Below the pieces are notes generated by a model. The model was given only the letters and a program-made list of their open reading frames with translations, was not told the origin of the DNA and did not search any database. Source: Batkoa obscura (Eukaryota; Entomophthoromycota; Entomophthoromycetes; Entomophthorales; Batkoaceae). Taken from it: a stretch of 64,000 bases of DNA. Position numbers and translations under genes: made by a program. Shown here piece after piece: positions 31,649-44,476 of this stretch (positions are counted from its first letter, which is position 1; every line of letters begins with the position of its first letter). Location: assembly GCA_030770535.1 (NCBI GenBank), contig JASVEC010000021.1, positions 630,001 to 694,000 of the forward strand, in the 5' to 3' direction.

Positions 31649-34410
31649 GTACTATACAACTAATAAATAACTTATAACTTTACCATATTTTTAATAATTG
31701 TCTCATTGAATTTTCCTTATATATAGTTTTAATTTATTATTACTATTAATGTATTCGTGGCTTTGATTTATTATCATATTCTTGACTTTAATCAATGTTT
31801 AAAGGTTATAACTAATAATTTATTATATTTGGCGTTTGATTTGATAATAAACATTTGCCAACTTCACATTCAATACTGTTTAAAGCATGAAGTATTAATT
31901 AATAGAATACTAATGAGGTAATTGGGCTATAGATATATTGGGTAAAAAGATAGTCTATTTGTATTATTTATTTATTCTATTAATTAAGATCTATTGCAGT
32001 TTACTATTTAAGTTAATTATTCCCAAAGGGAATTAGCGATGATAATAAAACGAAATAAAGCTTAGTGCTTTCAAGTTGTTAGCTTCAATATCAATACACG
32101 CAACTCTTTATGATGTTATGGTTTGATTAGTGAAATCGACGCTGCTCTTAGATACCTTGATGATTTCTCTTCAAAGCGCATCATTGTTAATATTATAGTC
32201 CCGATTTATGGATATTAACTATTTACATTACTAAAATTTAAAGCTTTATAACATTAAATTCATTTAATTAAACTTGATTTTGAAATGGTAAACAAAATAA
32301 TACATTTCTATGAATATAAGAATCAATAATCAAAATGAAAATATTGTCTCTAAAAGTAACTTTTAAAAGCTGAACTTTCAAGTTAAACTCTACCTTGGTT
32401 TAAAGGATAATAATAAATTAAACTTTTTAGAACAAATGCTCGGGTTTTCAAAAGTAATAACCTAAATTTGGAATTAAAGTGGCACCAATTTAAAGAGTAG
32501 TTATAATAACATTTTAAAAATAATATTCTTTTATGCAATAATAGTTTGATTAGCTTTCAGTGAATCAAGAGTTAAAACATAAATCAATAAACACATTACT
32601 TAAAACCAGTTATTCAAGCTTTAGAATAACAATAATATATAAAAATTTTAATTATTATAAATAAATAAAGAAACGTTAGATATATTAATAAGTTAAATTT
32701 GAAAACCTTAGTATATGTATTTATTTTTTTTATTAGATTAAAAAAGTATTAACAAGTATATGTCTTTTTGGTTTCCTTTTGTATCTATTTTTATACAGTG
32801 AAAAAGCTAAATAATGCTTTCACTCCAATGTACCTTCCGATAGCTTTGACCAACTTCTCTTGACATTTCCTTCTTTCTTACTCTCACCTTAACCTTTATC
32901 ATAGTAACGAGGTATTGATAATTCGTTACACCCGTATAAATTATCCTTTAATAATCAAAGTGCTACTTTTGTTTAGATAAAAAAATATTTTCAAGAAAGG
33001 TGTGTTTTATTTCACACTTGAGCAGAACCGTACAAACTAGATTACTTAGATATTAAGTATAATTTACTCAAATCAAAAGCCGAATAAGCTAGAATCAGAT
33101 GATTTCCTACTTTTCAAATAGTTCCTGCTCATTGATCTCCTACTGCTCCTCATCCATTAATCTATTAATGTAATAGATTAAATTCCAAATAATTTTTATC
33201 TTTAATAGTAAAACACTTGGAAGCTTCACTCTTTTGAGGTTTAACAAAATTAGTCAATTTGGAACTGTTTAGGTTCAAATGTGTGCTAGTCAACCACTTA
33301 TTTAAGAATATGAATTTAAACTTTAAATCAGCATGACAATACAAATTAGTGGTTATAAAAATGACAGCTATACGTATTACACTTGAATTTAAATAGATAT
33401 CTTAAATACTGCAATAAACATGCTCTCAGGCTTATGAGAAAAAAAGAATATGTTATTGGAAAAAGTTTAAAATAACACAAATATTAAAATATTAAATTAC
33501 ATTACAGCATTAACGATTTGAGCAATTTGTACCAAGTTTAAATAGAGTGATATACCGTAAAGATCATAGTCTAATTTTCATACTTTAACTTTGTTTATCA
33601 GCTTTTAAACGTTTTATCATATAAACTTAATTTTATGCTAACATTGTATAGCATCGTAGTATAATTCTTCGCTTGAGTAGTTTATTTAAAACTTTTAAAG
33701 AACTAAAAAGTTATCAAATAGCTTATCTCTAAAAAAAGAAGTATTATTAAAGAAAAGATAGAAGGAAAGGTAGAGTCGTAGTATAATAGAATGTTGATAT
33801 TTAAATAGTGTTATGATTTTTTCTCACATGAAAATATATTAAAAAAAAATGTTAAATTGAAGCCAAGTTTTGGACATAGCCAATAAAACCCGAGTGTTTG
33901 AGTTGGTAAAGTTATATTAAAGTTGATTGACTTTATTTAGACAAGCATAATAGCGTTTGAAACATGCTAATTAAATATGCGAGTTTTAATTGGGTAAAGA
34001 AAATTGATTCTAACGACTATACCAATCACAGGATAACTCTCCTGGGTTGCGAGATTTCATTGGTTAATTTCATAAAGCGACTCTACCAATCATTTTCAAA
34101 CAATTATTTTTGGGAAGAAATTATGACTTTTTAACATATAATCACATTTAATTTGTGGATTTTAAGGAGTTTTTTGGCATTAAATGTTATTTTATTAGTA
34201 GATTAAAATCAGATTATTAAAATTCAATATAATTAATTTGCCCATTTTTTCAAATCTTTCCTTATTTTAAAGCTGCAAAATTAGGGGGTGCTTAGCTATA
34301 AAAGATTTTATTTTGTTTTTTCTATTCAAAGTTTAATTTCAATCTAGTAATTTACTGTTTATTAGCATTTTTGTCTTTAAGCGCCACTTTAATAAACACT
34401 TGGTTCGAAG
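31649..34410. other. 2.8-kb AT-rich region before the LisH gene
   Basis: No gene, RNA or MITE recognised. The last few hundred bases presumably form the promoter of the gene at 34411. Confidence 0.45.
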
Positions 34411-36273
34411 ATGAAAACTTACACAAATCCTATTCCGCTTATTGAAGACCCAGACAAGGCACTTGCCACCTTTATATATGATTATCTCATCAAAAAAAAT
34501 CATGTAAGTGCCGCAGCTGCTTTTATTGTCGAAGCACAGATTGCTGCTAAAGAAGTTGCTGAGGGCGGTGTTATCTTTTTACAAGATTGGTTCGAGCCTT
34601 TTTGGGTTATGTATCTTGATAGTCGTACCCAGACTGACAATAAAGATGTAAGAGTGAGGAAGTTGGTTGACGATATTTTATCAAACGAACCTTCAATTGA
34701 AAAACTTAAAGCCAATAAGGTCAAAGATGAATTTCCTAACGGTGGAAGCGACCTTACTCACCAACAAGCTCCTCCCAAGCAGCAAAATGGTAGACCTGAT
34801 CAACAAATCGTCAAGGATGAACAAGGCTATACAATTCCTCAAAACCCTCCTCCAGGTGCCACACCAAAAAATGGTAATGCTAATAAGACACCAAGAAATC
34901 CTCAAGGATCAGCTACCCCATCAACCCAAAACAATGTTGGCACTCCAGCTCGTCCTCAAACTATTTCAATCCCACCTAATAATTTTCCAATTCAAGCTTG
35001 GCCAGGTAATGGCCCTAATGGACCAGGGGCAAGTCAAAATGGCCCACCTCATCCTAATCAAAATCCAATGGGAACTCCCGGACAAAACATGCCAAATAAC
35101 CTACAAGTAATGCAAGGCACTCCACAGGTAATGCAACCCAATCAGGGGAACCCACAAATGATGCAACCAAATCAAGGTAATCCACAAATGATGCAACCAA
35201 ATCAAGTCAATCCAGCCTTATTGGCAAACATGTCACGTCCCAATACTATGATGGCGAACAACCCTGCTTTGATGCGTAACCTTCAAGGACAGATGCATGC
35301 TTTCCAACAGCAACAATTTGTAGCCCAGCAAAACTTTCAGCGTCAAATTGGAATTAATAGCAATGGACAGCTTATGGTTAATCCAAGGATGATGCGTCCT
35401 TATGCTCAAGGTAATCAAAACATGCAAACCCGTAATAACATGCAAATTCAGCAAGCTGCTTTTGTAGAGCATCACAAACAGGCTCAAGCAATGAAGGCCC
35501 AAAATTCTCAGAATACTCCTGGGCAAGGACCCAATTCTGCTTCAGCCCCAATAGACCCCAATCAAATGTCTAGTCTCCAGCAAATGCAACAAATGAACGC
35601 TTTAATGCAACAAAATATGATGCACCAGGCAATGCAACAACAGGGTATGAGTCAACAGCAGGTAATGCAGCACCAGCAGATGAATCAGGCAATGCAACAA
35701 CATATGGGACCAAATGGAATGCAAAACCCTATGCAACAAGGTAATATGAATTTTAATCCAAACCAAAGCCAAGCCCCAAATCAAGGCTCAAATCAAGGCT
35801 CAAATCAAGGCTCAAATCAAACTCAAGCTAAAGTTAGCGCCACTCCTCAAGTTCAAATGCAATCACAATCAGGGGATACTAATAAGATTGTGGATTTGGA
35901 TAGTAATAGCATTAACTTTGAAAGTATGTTTATGGAGCTTAATACAAACACTCCAAATGGTGGTAACCAAGGTAACACTACTAGTATTCATGCAACCCCA
36001 CAACAAATCCAACCACGTACCAGTGATAAAAAAGCTTCACCACCAACCAGTAATGGATCTAAAGTCGACAAAGTATCATTTGAATCATATATTAATGATG
36101 GAGACTATACTTTTAATTTTGATAATGCTCTTTCAGGTCTTGAGGCCCACACTAGTCCTCCCAAAACATCTGGGATCTCAGCAGCCTCTGGTCTTAATGA
36201 AGATGACCTTACTGGTTCCCTTGAATCTATTATGGGAATGGACCCATTTGGACATTCTGAGTATTTTTCGTAA
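34411..36273 (+). CDS. LisH/LUFS-domain, Q/N/M/P-rich transcriptional co-regulator (Flo8/SSDP-like)
   Basis: 620 aa, single exon. Residues about 15-70 form a LUFS/LisH unit: 'LATFIYDYLIKKNHVSAAAAFIVEA' (LisH helix pair) followed by 'FLQDWFEPFWVMYLDSRTQ', the W-rich half typical of Flo8/Som1, LEUNIG and SSDP/SSBP proteins. From about 110 to 480 it is low-complexity Gln/Asn/Pro/Met-rich, with short tandem units (QGNPQMMQPN, GSNQ). The C-terminus is acidic with aromatics (NDGDYTFNFDNAL; DDLTGSLESIMGMDPFG), resembling an activation domain. In ascomycetes Flo8/SomA acts downstream of cAMP-PKA in adhesion and development (family knowledge); the same role here is inference. The many long frames on other strands reflect the CAA-rich composition. 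Confidence 0.85.
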   Translation: MKTYTNPIPLIEDPDKALATFIYDYLIKKNHVSAAAAFIVEAQIAAKEVAEGGVIFLQDWFEPFWVMYLDSRTQTDNKDVRVRKLVDDILSNEPSIEKLKANKVKDEFPNGGSDLTHQQAPPKQQNGRPDQQIVKDEQGYTIPQNPPPGATPKNGNANKTPRNPQGSATPSTQNNVGTPARPQTISIPPNNFPIQAWPGNGPNGPGASQNGPPHPNQNPMGTPGQNMPNNLQVMQGTPQVMQPNQGNPQMMQPNQGNPQMMQPNQVNPALLANMSRPNTMMANNPALMRNLQGQMHAFQQQQFVAQQNFQRQIGINSNGQLMVNPRMMRPYAQGNQNMQTRNNMQIQQAAFVEHHKQAQAMKAQNSQNTPGQGPNSASAPIDPNQMSSLQQMQQMNALMQQNMMHQAMQQQGMSQQQVMQHQQMNQAMQQHMGPNGMQNPMQQGNMNFNPNQSQAPNQGSNQGSNQGSNQTQAKVSATPQVQMQSQSGDTNKIVDLDSNSINFESMFMELNTNTPNGGNQGNTTSIHATPQQIQPRTSDKKASPPTSNGSKVDKVSFESYINDGDYTFNFDNALSGLEAHTSPPKTSGISAASGLNEDDLTGSLESIMGMDPFGHSEYFS

Positions 36274-37593
36274 ACCATAAAAATAACCCAATGTAATGTT
36301 CAACTATCAATTTGATCTATATATGTCTATTTGGCTTCAACATCCTCAGCTATAAAATTTATGGCTCTATTCATTTAATCTTATATATTTAAGGTCATTC
36401 TTAGTTTATTGAACTTTTAATTTAATTTCTTGATTTTTATTAAAGGCTCAAGCTTTAATAAATTTGTTAGTTTTTATTTTTGACTCCACTATATTATTTT
36501 AAAAAGACTCATTTTATTTATGGTAAATTTTTGCTTGTCCTTTATTAAAAAGAGTGGTAAATTTAACTAATAATAATTTTGTGGCTCTAAAATAAAACTT
36601 ATTTTTAAAAAATTTAATTTTATTGGAGGGATAAAAAGCAAGCTTGCGTAATCAAATATTAATTAAAGTGAAATAAATTATAACTAAACCAATTTAAATT
36701 AGGTGAATAGTCTCTAATAAGTACATTTAAGTATTTACCAAATATATATATAGTGTTTTAAATAAATGTTTAATGTACGATCGATTATTTATAACAAGTA
36801 ATATTTGTTCAATTTAAAGATTTAAGAATTAAAATCATTTTAATATAGCAGTAATGAAACTAAATAAGTTTAAAGGATGCTTTATATGCTTGTTTTAACA
36901 AAATTGATCTTGGTAAAAAAACATTCTCATTCAAAATATTCCTTTTAATTAATTCATAAACTAATTTTAAAGTGAGATTTAAGTTAGGTTGTCAATTTAG
37001 ATTTTAATTAATGATATAAAAGGTTAGTTTTATCAAAAAATATTTTAACAAGATGCTAAACGAATGAATGAATTAATGAATTAATATTTACAATTTTAAA
37101 TTTATTTTCAAGTTATCTTCATTTCTAACCCTTTGAATAACAAGTTTTCAAAAACTCTGTTTGATTGGGCCAGAATTTTTTAACCTTTTACTATTGAAGC
37201 AGATTTTTGCCCAATTAGGGCTAAGTTAGACAATGAATCTAGCTCTTATGATGATTTTATTTCGATCTGAAAATTTTTGCATTTAATTCGTTTTTGGTAT
37301 TCAAAGGCTTAGGTTGTTATTTCTGAATGTACTTTACAAATCTCGGAAGAGCCAATCAGATTCCATATTAATTCACTCTGCTAAAACAATGAAAATCAAG
37401 GAAAACAAAATAAAGTAAGGTAATGGAAGGAAAAAAACTTTTTAGACTAGATAAAATCATTTTTAGTTTTTGAGGAATAGTCCACTTTTGAGATAATCAA
37501 AATCAAATTATAGTTGAATATATGAATTAAACGAACATTTAAAAATGTCAAAAACTAAATGATTTCATTCGAATTTTATTTATAATTTACCAT
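36274..37593. other. Intergenic between LisH gene and MSH1 (convergent)
   Basis: AT-rich 3' flanks; no gene or repeat copy recognised. Confidence 0.5.
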
Positions 37594-40500
37594 TTAAGAT
37601 AATTTCCAGAGTAACTTATAACTTTCAATCATAATAGCTCTTTTAATTTCTTCAAAAATAGAAGCGCTGAAATGTGTAAACGTAAAATCTAATTCATAAT
37701 GATAATAATAATTACCTTCAATAGGTGAAAGTGCGTTTAGATCTACCTTTGAAAGCTAACAAAAGTAAGTAAATAAATGCTACTACATAAAATTAAAACA
37801 TATTACCTCTTTAGATACTAAATTATTAGGTGGCAACTATTAAAAATGTCAGGATTGATTTAATAATATACAAAAATTTACCTTTTGATTACCAGAAAGC
37901 GAGTTTCGATTTAATTTCTCTAAGTAACTATTTGCCTCAATCAAAGCATTTTCTGGAATACCTGCTAAGCGGGCAGTTTTTAAAGCAGCTGAGTCAGAAG
38001 CAGCCCCTGGTTTCAGTTTGTGCAAAAAGGTAAACGAATTGTTCTAATAACTTAAGTCTAATTAGAAAATCAATATTAAATTTTATACCTCCAATTCGAT
38101 TACTTCACTGTGAAAGTTGACACATTTATTTAACCCCAACTCTTGGAAATTGTTGGCTAAATTCTGGAAATGGGTTGCAAATAGAGTTCGGCATTGAATT
38201 TGATTTTGCAATTCTAATAATATACCATATGCAATAGCTTCCCCTTCCAGAGGTGAAGTGCCTCTACCTATTTCATCAATAATTACTAGTGACTTTCTAC
38301 TTGTCTTCTTTAATATATCTCCTGCTTCCTGCATTTCAATCATAAAGGTAGATTGTTCATTGGTTAAGTTATCGCCTGTGCCTATCTAATTAATTAAAAA
38401 ACCATGTAACAACAAATAAGTACAATAATAGTACTCTCGAATAAACAGCATCCGTGACACCAATTACCGCATTTTCAGCTGGTATAAAAAATCCACATTG
38501 TGCCAGTATAATGTTAATAGCTACCATTCTTAAAAAAGTACTTTTACCACCCATGTTAGGTCCAGTTAAAACCAATATTTGATTACTGTCCAAAAGGATA
38601 TCGTTATTAGTAAATAATTTACTTTTTTTTAATAAACTTTGCTCTACTGTTAAATGTCGACAATTCATCATTTTTACCTGCTCATCATGGACTAATTTTG
38701 GCCTATTTAATTGATATTCATCACTCAGCATGGCCATTGTACTACTTAAATCAATTTCGGATATAGTTTTACTCATTTCGATAATTGACTCTTTACTTTT
38801 CAATATCTAAAATACCATATCAGTACTTGTTTTGATATTTTTAGGCTAAATTACTTTTTGAATTAAATCATTTAGTACAACCTTTTCACGGTTCATAATA
38901 TCTAAATTTATAGCTTCAATCTCAGTTGCTAATTTAGACCAATCCTACAACATATTATTATTGTTCCTGTTTATCTAAAATTTAAATTACCTCAACGTAA
39001 TATCGGTATTTTCCTTTCAAGGACTGAAATAGAGTTGGTGGTGATTTTAGTTCACTTTTGTTATCTTCAAATTTGTTATGGTCTCTAGAACTAATCTCAA
39101 CGATGTGTGCCAAATTGCCAAATGTAACTAATTTTAATGATTTACAATCTATCATATAATAAGTATCAAATCATTTTATATATTATATTAGGTGTACTCA
39201 ATAATTCTCTTAAATTCAATTCCAAGTCCTCTTTCCGAGTAATTAGCTTTTCATGTTGCTGCTGAAAATTTAACAACTGCTTATCAGATCTAAAGAAGAA
39301 ATTAAACACTATCTTATTAAAGCGATTGACTTACTCATAATTAATTTTAACCTCCATGTCATTTATTTGCAACGTATTTTTAGTAATATCTAACAATTCG
39401 CTTTTGAAATTTAGCTTCTTTGTTAATCCCTTTATGATACTTTGATTTTTATATTCTCCTAATAATTTATTTAATTCTTCAGCTACTTGAAGCATATTGT
39501 AAATATCCAAAAGTTCCGAAAAAGAACCTAGATTTAAAGATAATTTTTGAATAGCATATTGGGCATCCTTAGTCTTTTTTAGACTTTGTCTTATTTTATT
39601 AATTATGATTTTATTGAATATAAATACTTCTATTAGGTTCAATCTAGTTTCAATCAAGCTAATATCAGTTGATGGGTTCGATAGGTAATGATAAAGCAAG
39701 CGAGATCCCCCTTTGGTGATTGTTTTATTGAGTAAGTTATACACACTATTTTTTCCGCCAAATATCTCTAAACTATCAATTGTGCTTTTATCCATTTTAA
39801 CAGTTTGTTCGTCTTTTTTATTAACGTTTAATTCAAATTTGATTTCTTTATTCCCCATCACTTTATCAAAATAATTGATAATCCCATTAGCTGCTTTTTG
39901 TTCCAACTTTGTATACAGCTTTATTTCCTTCTGTATCTTTCGAATGCCTTTTATTTTCTTATTTAAGAATAATTCCTTACTTTCAAAACTTAGTTTATAC
40001 CCCTTTAATAGCTTGATTAACTCCGTTTCTTCTTCCAGTAATATGATTTCTTTAGGCTTAATAACAGCTAAATCATTTAATAAATTTTCGATTTTACTGC
40101 TTGAAATAAAAAACTCTCCAGTTGTAACATCTAACCATGACATACTAATATCATTTCCTTTCCTGTATAAACTTAATAAGTAATTGCATTTGGAGGTGTC
40201 TAGGAATGGAAGGTCGATTAATGTTCCTTTTGTATAAATTCTATCCACTTTTCTATAAAATTGCTTTGTAATTTCATCTTGGTATTGTTCTAATATGGCA
40301 ACATCTAACTCATGGGAAATAAGCTTTTCTAACTGTCTTTCTAAACTTTTTGCTGGAAACCCAGTAAATGAAAATACATGCTCTTTTACTTTTTTCTTTA
40401 CTACAGCCAATCCTAAAAGTTCACCAATTTGTTCAGCTTGATCATAGTACATCTAATAAAATTTAATAAATTATAGTAATAATAATATGATGCTACCTCA

Positions 40501-40766
40501 TAGAAATCTCCAACTCTTATTAAAGCCACTTGGTTTTTATTATCAAGTTGGTATTTTTTCACTGTCTGTAGTAATTTACTAGAAGGTAAGTCTAAATCTA
40601 CTGGATCCTGTTCAGCATTTATTTTCCCAACATCTTGAAGAAGCAAATTCCCCAACTCCTTATCCTTTGTAACTAAATTTACTTTTCTTTTGCTAACTAG
40701 AAAGCATCGGGAAATTCTTATTACTTGTAAATTTCTATGAATAAAATAATTTAAAAACATTTTCAT
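37594..40766 (-). CDS. MSH1: Mitochondrial MutS homologue Msh1, 10 exons
   Basis: Exons (5'->3'): 40497-40766, 39335-40452, 39198-39289, 38991-39148, 38855-38944, 38435-38806, 38089-38385, 37882-38043, 37807-37836 and 37594-37755; introns 44-51 nt; 916 aa with every phase consistent. The N-terminus (MKMFLNYFIHRNLQVIRISRCFLVSKRK) is basic and amphipathic, like a mitochondrial presequence. Exon 1/2 joins to 'RVGDFYEMYYDQAE', carrying the MutS mismatch-recognition Phe-x-Glu. The connector and lever domains follow. The ATPase has Walker A GPNMGGKST, Walker B 'SLVIIDEIGRGTSPLEG' and 'TLFATHF'. The C-terminus 'FLHKLKPGAASDSAALKTARLAGIP' is the MutS helix-turn-helix region. It repairs mismatches in, and stabilises, mitochondrial DNA. 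Length is close to yeast Msh1. Confidence 0.95.
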
Positions 40767-41162
40767 AAATAATTTTGACCCCTATTTTTTTTGCATTTAT
40801 CTAAAAAAGTTGAACTTATGTAATTAAAAGATTAAATAATCATTATATATAAAAAATGTTAAGAATAATGAGAATTTAAGTTGAAATTTTATTGTTTGAT
40901 TAAAAAATAAACTAAAGCAAGCATAAGGTAATATCTATCGAAATTTATATCCAGACGTGTTTTCTGAAGATAACAATTTTAATAAAATATTTGAAACTAA
41001 AAATTCAGTTAGTTTTACTAAAACTTAGCTCGCTTCTGGATTTATTTTTACTGATAATATTAAAATAATTATATAATCCACATAATAACCAAAATTTACA
41101 AACAAAACTAAACCATAAATAAAAAAGACTTAATTCATTTTTATAAAAACTATATTTTAGAT
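40767..41162. other. MSH1 promoter region
   Basis: 396 bp between the MSH1 start and the eL28 stop, both on the minus strand. No specific element recognised. Confidence 0.45.
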
Positions 41163-41659
41163 TTAAGCTTGTTTGGTGGTTGGCTTAACTCTTTTGTTAT
41201 TAGAACGGTAAAGAGCGAAAGCACGGAGTTGAGCATTCTAATGATATTAACTTTTAGGAAATTATAAAATTATAAAATTTTACCTTATATTGGTCATCAC
41301 GGTGAGCATTTCTGGTAACTAAACCGACAATCTTCTTTTGTCCTTGTTTGAAGTGGTTAGCACGTACGTTAACTTTAACTAAATGTTTGCTTGGTTTATT
41401 GAAGTTTTTAGCTCCAGTGGTATAATGGGCTGTAACTCCTTTAGGTCCAGCAACTAAACCGATAGCCTACAAAATTAGGTTAATATTTTTCTCTATGTTT
41501 TAACATTTTGTTTACATTGGTTTGGATGAAACCAGCTTGGGCACGGTTATGTAAGTTAGTTAAGTTTAATGGGTCACGGGAGAAAGTGACACCAGATCTT
41601 TTAACTAAGTAAGTGTTGTTACGTTTGGTAACTTCCCAAAGGAGATCAGTAGAGACCAT
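41163..41659 (-). CDS. RPL28: 60S ribosomal protein eL28, 3 coding exons
   Basis: Exons 41516-41659, 41284-41466 and 41163-41237; introns 49 and 46 nt; 133 aa. The product has 'LLWEVTKRNNTYLVKRSG', 'FSRDPLNLTNLHNRAQAGF', 'HFKQGQKKIVGLVTRNAHRDDQYKNAQLRAFALYRS', all typical of eL28 (L28e), a large-subunit protein absent from budding yeast but present in most other fungi and animals. The ATG follows directly on ...ATGTAG: either the acceptor of a 5'-UTR intron sits exactly at the start codon, or a five-codon upstream frame (41677-41660) ends there. Ribosomal protein genes in such fungi often have an intron at this point, so I favour the first. Confidence 0.92.
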
Positions 41660-42000
41660 CTACATTGTATTTTTCATGGTTAGAAATGTTATAAATTATA
41701 AAACATGTATATATCGATCGAATAATATTGACTTTTGGGTTGTCTTTATTCAAAACCATCATATTTAATTTCCATAGAAACTAACCTTATTTATTTATAA
41801 TTAAATTTGAAGGAAAAGAAAGTTTCTAATTTTTTTGCTACTACAAAACAAGCCTGCTAATTTTTGATTTTTTCTCTGCAATACCCCTGCAATTTTTTAT
41901 AGAAAAATCTTTTTTTATTATTTCTTTTGCAAATCTCAATTCCCATAATTTTTTTTAGTAAATTGTTAAACAAAATTTAAAAAAAATAAATGAAAGAAAA

Positions 42001-42102
42001 TATGGGACTGTTTTTTTTAGTTTCATTATTCTTTCATTTTTTAAGCGCTATTTCAGTGGAAAGATGTAATAAAATTCTTAAACAAAAAAATACACCCCTA
42101 TA
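42001..42102 (+). repeat. MITE copy F
   Basis: TATGGGACTGTTTTTTTTAG left end; TTTTAAGCGCTATTTCAGTGG and AAATTCTTAAACA core; ATACACCCCTATA right end. Confidence 0.85.
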
Positions 42103-43351
42103 TTTTTTTCAAGTATGTCTAAATACTAGATCTCTTATTATATATATACTGGCTTATATTTTGTGTTTTATATCCTTCTATCGTTAAAGCAAACTACTCT
42201 AACAACGTACCTTGAAAGTCCAAAATATTAAACTTATTAAGAAACTCTCGTTTTGAAAAAATAAATGCAAAACTGATTTTCATAATAGATCACTCTTTAC
42301 ATGAGACATTGTTACTTTTTTTAAAACTTGAATCATTCCTCATAAATAAATTCACTTTCATCAAAGAATTCTATTTTTTATAAAACTAGCTACAATTTCG
42401 AAAAATGTGAAAACTTGGACTTTAAAGAAATAAATAGTACATGATAAAATGTTTATGTTAAAAAAGTTAAATTGTTCTAAGTAAATAACAAACTTTATGT
42501 TTGTACATATCTATTCTTCTGGCTAATAAAATACTTTAACATATAATATAATCGATAAACCGGACTACTTCACTATTGTTGGTTTGAATGCAAGATTACC
42601 ATTTTTTAGTTGAATAAACACCGATTTTGCCAATTGTTGTTTGATTGGGCAAATAATATTGGCGGATCAAGAGATAGACATTAAAATGAATAAATCATTA
42701 ATTGACAGGTACTTTTCCAGAAAATCAACCAAATAGGTCAATGATGGAAGCAAGGAGAGTATATATAATATCAGTTACAGAAGGTTTTGGTGTAATTGAA
42801 AACTCAAATTTTATTGTATCAAAAGTTTGAATTTGTATAAGCACTTTAAAATATTTATTTTAAATATTAAGTTACAAACATAGGCGGTATATATTGGTGA
42901 AAGAGACAACCATTTAGCTCGATTTTTCAAATATGTCAAATGCTTAAATAACATGTATCTCGAAAAGACACATATATTTGTAAAACCTTCATAACTCAAA
43001 TTTTATAAATATAGGTATATATTTAGATTAAATATAAATCTTAAAATGCCAACTAAAATTTGAAATTCTTAAAATCAGGCCATAAAATGATTTGAATAGT
43101 TGACTGAAATTTATCTAAATTTTAAATTCAAACTAAAAAGTAGTTTTTAGTATCTAATATAAATTTTATTTCATTATTACAAAATTTGAGGGTTACTCTG
43201 TTAGTGTTTATCATTCAAAGTTATATGATTGAGAACTGATATTCTATCAGTTAAGACAAGATCCACCCATTTAGGCTAGTTTCCAAAAGTACTTATTAAT
43301 ATAAAATTGTCAATTAAAATAAAATTACACATTTAGCTTTAATAAACATAT

Positions 43352-43457
43352 TATGGGGATGTTTTTTTTGGCTTCATTGTTTTTCCCATCTTTTAAGCAC
43401 TATTTTAGTAGAAAAATTGCTAGTAAATTCTTAAACACAAAAACACATCCCCTTATA
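43352..43457 (+). repeat. MITE copy G (close to consensus)
   Basis: TATGGGGATGTTTTTTTTGG, TTCATTG, CCCATCTTTTAAGCACTATT, AATTCTTAAACACAAAAAC, ACATCCCCTTATA. Both terminal repeats are well kept. Confidence 0.92.
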
Positions 43458-43696
43458 CTAGCTGTATTATACAAAAACATATGCAGTGCGATAATAACAT
43501 GAAGTTTTAATTTTTATAGTTTAATATTTTATTCCATTTTAGCTATTTTTAAAGCAAAATAACACATTTGAAACTAAAAATTCAAGCAACTTTAGAGCTT
43601 TTTGTTTACAAAATAAATTATCTACTCTAAAGCTACAAAAATTCAAATAGATAAGGTCATAATTAAAAGGAGTTACTTAACTCTGTTGTTTTATTT

Positions 43697-43797
43697 TATG
43701 GTGGTGTTTTTTGACTTCACTTTTTCCGTCTTTTAAGCGTTATTTAGGTGAAAAAATTGTTAATAAAATTGTTAAATACAAAAATACATCTCCTTAT
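43697..43797 (+). repeat. MITE copy H
   Basis: TATGGTGGTGTTTTTTGACTTC left, CCGTCTTTTAAGCG core, ATACATCTCCTTATA right; 240 bp after copy G in the same orientation. Confidence 0.85.
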
Positions 43798-44476
43798 AAA
43801 ACTCCTTTTAATAAACTTTCATATTTCAAATAAACCTAGATTTATCAGTACTTTATAAACTAGGTAAGTAAAATTGATAAATTAAAGTTATTGGAAAGAT
43901 ATAAATAACATGGTGATTTCATTGGATATGATAAATACAAATTAACTTTATCAAGTAAAGTTGGATATTCTTTTTAGGGTGTTAAATAGATGAATAATAC
44001 ACTAATTATTTAATACAGATACCTAATTTTAAGAACTTTCATTGGCTGTGGTGACTAAATAAAGTAGGGGATTACATTATGGATAAAGTTAATTGATTAA
44101 ATTATTAGCCTATTAATCGCACCTAAACTAAAAGAACAAATCATTTATACATAATAATGTGACTTAATAAATTTGTACAGTATAATATTGAATAATCAGT
44201 TTATTGAATATGAAATGATAAAAATAAATCATTGTAATAGATTCGTAATATATATAAGATTAACGTTGAAAAGATAGAAAGCAAACATAAAAACCAAATG
44301 AATAAGATGTAAGACTAAACAGGGCAATAAAATATAGTTTAGATTGAATAAGGTGGATTAAAATGCAGAAATAAACTTCTTGCTTAAACAAATATGAGGA
44401 AAGGGGGATATTGAAGAATTGGGTAAAGAAAAATATAATATTAATTGTTGCTAACAATAGTGAAAAGAATAAAACA

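Larger units (their letters stand above)
41660..44476. other. Gene-poor region with three MITE copies
   Basis: It holds MITE copies F, G and H. The 65-codon + frame starting near 41990 runs across MITE copy F and is not a gene; the 62-codon reverse frame at 42811-42999 has no coding signature. Confidence 0.5.

Noticed and set aside
34500-36280. Several long frames on both strands over the LisH gene
   Set aside because: Shadows produced by CAA/CAT/ATG-rich coding sequence; none has a domain.
41990-42187. 65-codon + open frame
   Set aside because: It runs through MITE copy F; its translation is that of the repeat.
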